NCBI GenBank assembly: GCA_017515285.1
Contig: JAFWGN010000001.1
Span: forward strand, 1 to 40,880
DNA from: Candidatus Saccharimonadota bacterium
Lineage (GTDB): Bacteria; Patescibacteriota; Saccharimonadia; Saccharimonadales; Saccharimonadaceae
Direction of reading: 5' to 3'
DNA: 40,880 nt
Positions 40,741 through 40,880 of the stretch are shown piece after piece. Positions within the stretch are counted from its first letter, which is position 1; every line of letters starts with the position of its first letter. The notes below the pieces were generated by a model. That model searched no databases and was not told where the DNA came from. It was given only the letters and a program-made list of their open reading frames with translations. Made by a program: the position numbers and the translations under genes.

Positions 40741-40880
40741 TCAAGAAAATCTTGAATAAGCCTTTTCGAGACAATAAGGAGCCACGCCCAGCAGTCAAAA
40801 TAACCTTGACACTGTTTCGAGCACGAGCTTGTCTCCGCGCGGAGAAACAGCCTGTTAAGGTTATTTTGACGACTGCGGCG
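40741..40880 (+). ncRNA. Nested-hairpin element B, cut by window end
   Basis: Second copy of element A. The conserved left arm is CCTTTTCGAGACAATAAGG followed by GCCACGCCCAGCAGTC. The middle stem is 40794-40810 with 40854-40870 (17 pairs). The inner stem CTGTTTC (40812-40818) pairs with GAAACAG (40844-40850), and the right arm ends GACGACTGCGGCG. Stem differences from element A are compensated on both strands. The outer 3' arm lies beyond the window. Confidence 0.6.

Overview
The window looks like a chromosome segment from a Candidate Phyla Radiation bacterium, most likely a Saccharibacteria (TM7) relative. The gene content is compact and housekeeping-rich. Surface proteins carry the FISUMP (Fibrobacter succinogenes major paralogous) domain, and large secreted proteins are rich in Ser/Thr/Asn. 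TGA clearly ends several genes (for example the stops at 11157, 12320, 16176 and 35967), so this is the standard bacterial code and not the UGA-glycine code of Gracilibacteria or Absconditabacteria. The taxon is inferred from gene character, not from an rRNA gene; none is present.

Layout. 1-1105: the 3' part of a FISUMP surface protein gene, followed by a large nested-hairpin element. 1150-4560: thymidine kinase, ribosomal proteins S10 and L31, then, on the opposite strand, a VanY-like peptidase and tRNA-Val(CAC), diverging from a polysaccharide deacetylase. 4600-6284: release factor 1 and an N-terminally shortened PrmC. 6258-8308 (minus): a membrane protein and an HtrA protease with a cytoplasmic (CxCxxx)4 tail. 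8400-15636: signal peptidase I, then an envelope cluster (Mur ligase-like, alpha/beta hydrolase, DegT/DnrJ aminotransferase, two FemABX transferases) ending in ftsZ. 15715-25187: a cysteine-less NrdR, a thioredoxin-fold protein, IleS, a heterodimeric ABC exporter, thymidylate kinase and an FAD oxidoreductase. 25248-31604: trigger factor, a membrane-anchored protein and a ~1476-residue repeat-containing secreted protein. 31600-38329: rpsL-rpsG, gapA-rpiB-rpe-pfkB-LOG and iscS-iscU. 38340-40880: a highly structured 5' leader RNA, a second FISUMP surface protein and a second copy of the nested-hairpin element, cut by the window end.

Gene expression. Genes that head transcription units usually carry an extended -10 (TGnTATAAT) ending only 6-9 nt before ATG or GTG, so their mRNAs should be leaderless or nearly so. 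Internal genes use Shine-Dalgarno sequences or stop/start overlaps (ATGA, TAATG). The two ribosomal-protein promoters are exceptions: they have TTGAAA/TAGACA -35 boxes, 17-nt spacers and hairpin leaders sharing the heptamer TGAAGTT.

Most promising for novelty: (1) the paired 3' elements behind the two FISUMP genes, whose stems differ by fully compensatory changes; (2) the 155-nt leader RNA starting exactly at its predicted promoter; (3) an NrdR that has lost all four zinc cysteines; (4) a metallothionein-like tail on HtrA; (5) a 19-bp palindrome covering the -10 of the leaderless iscS gene; (6) a VanY homologue lacking the usual Glu/His of its metal site.
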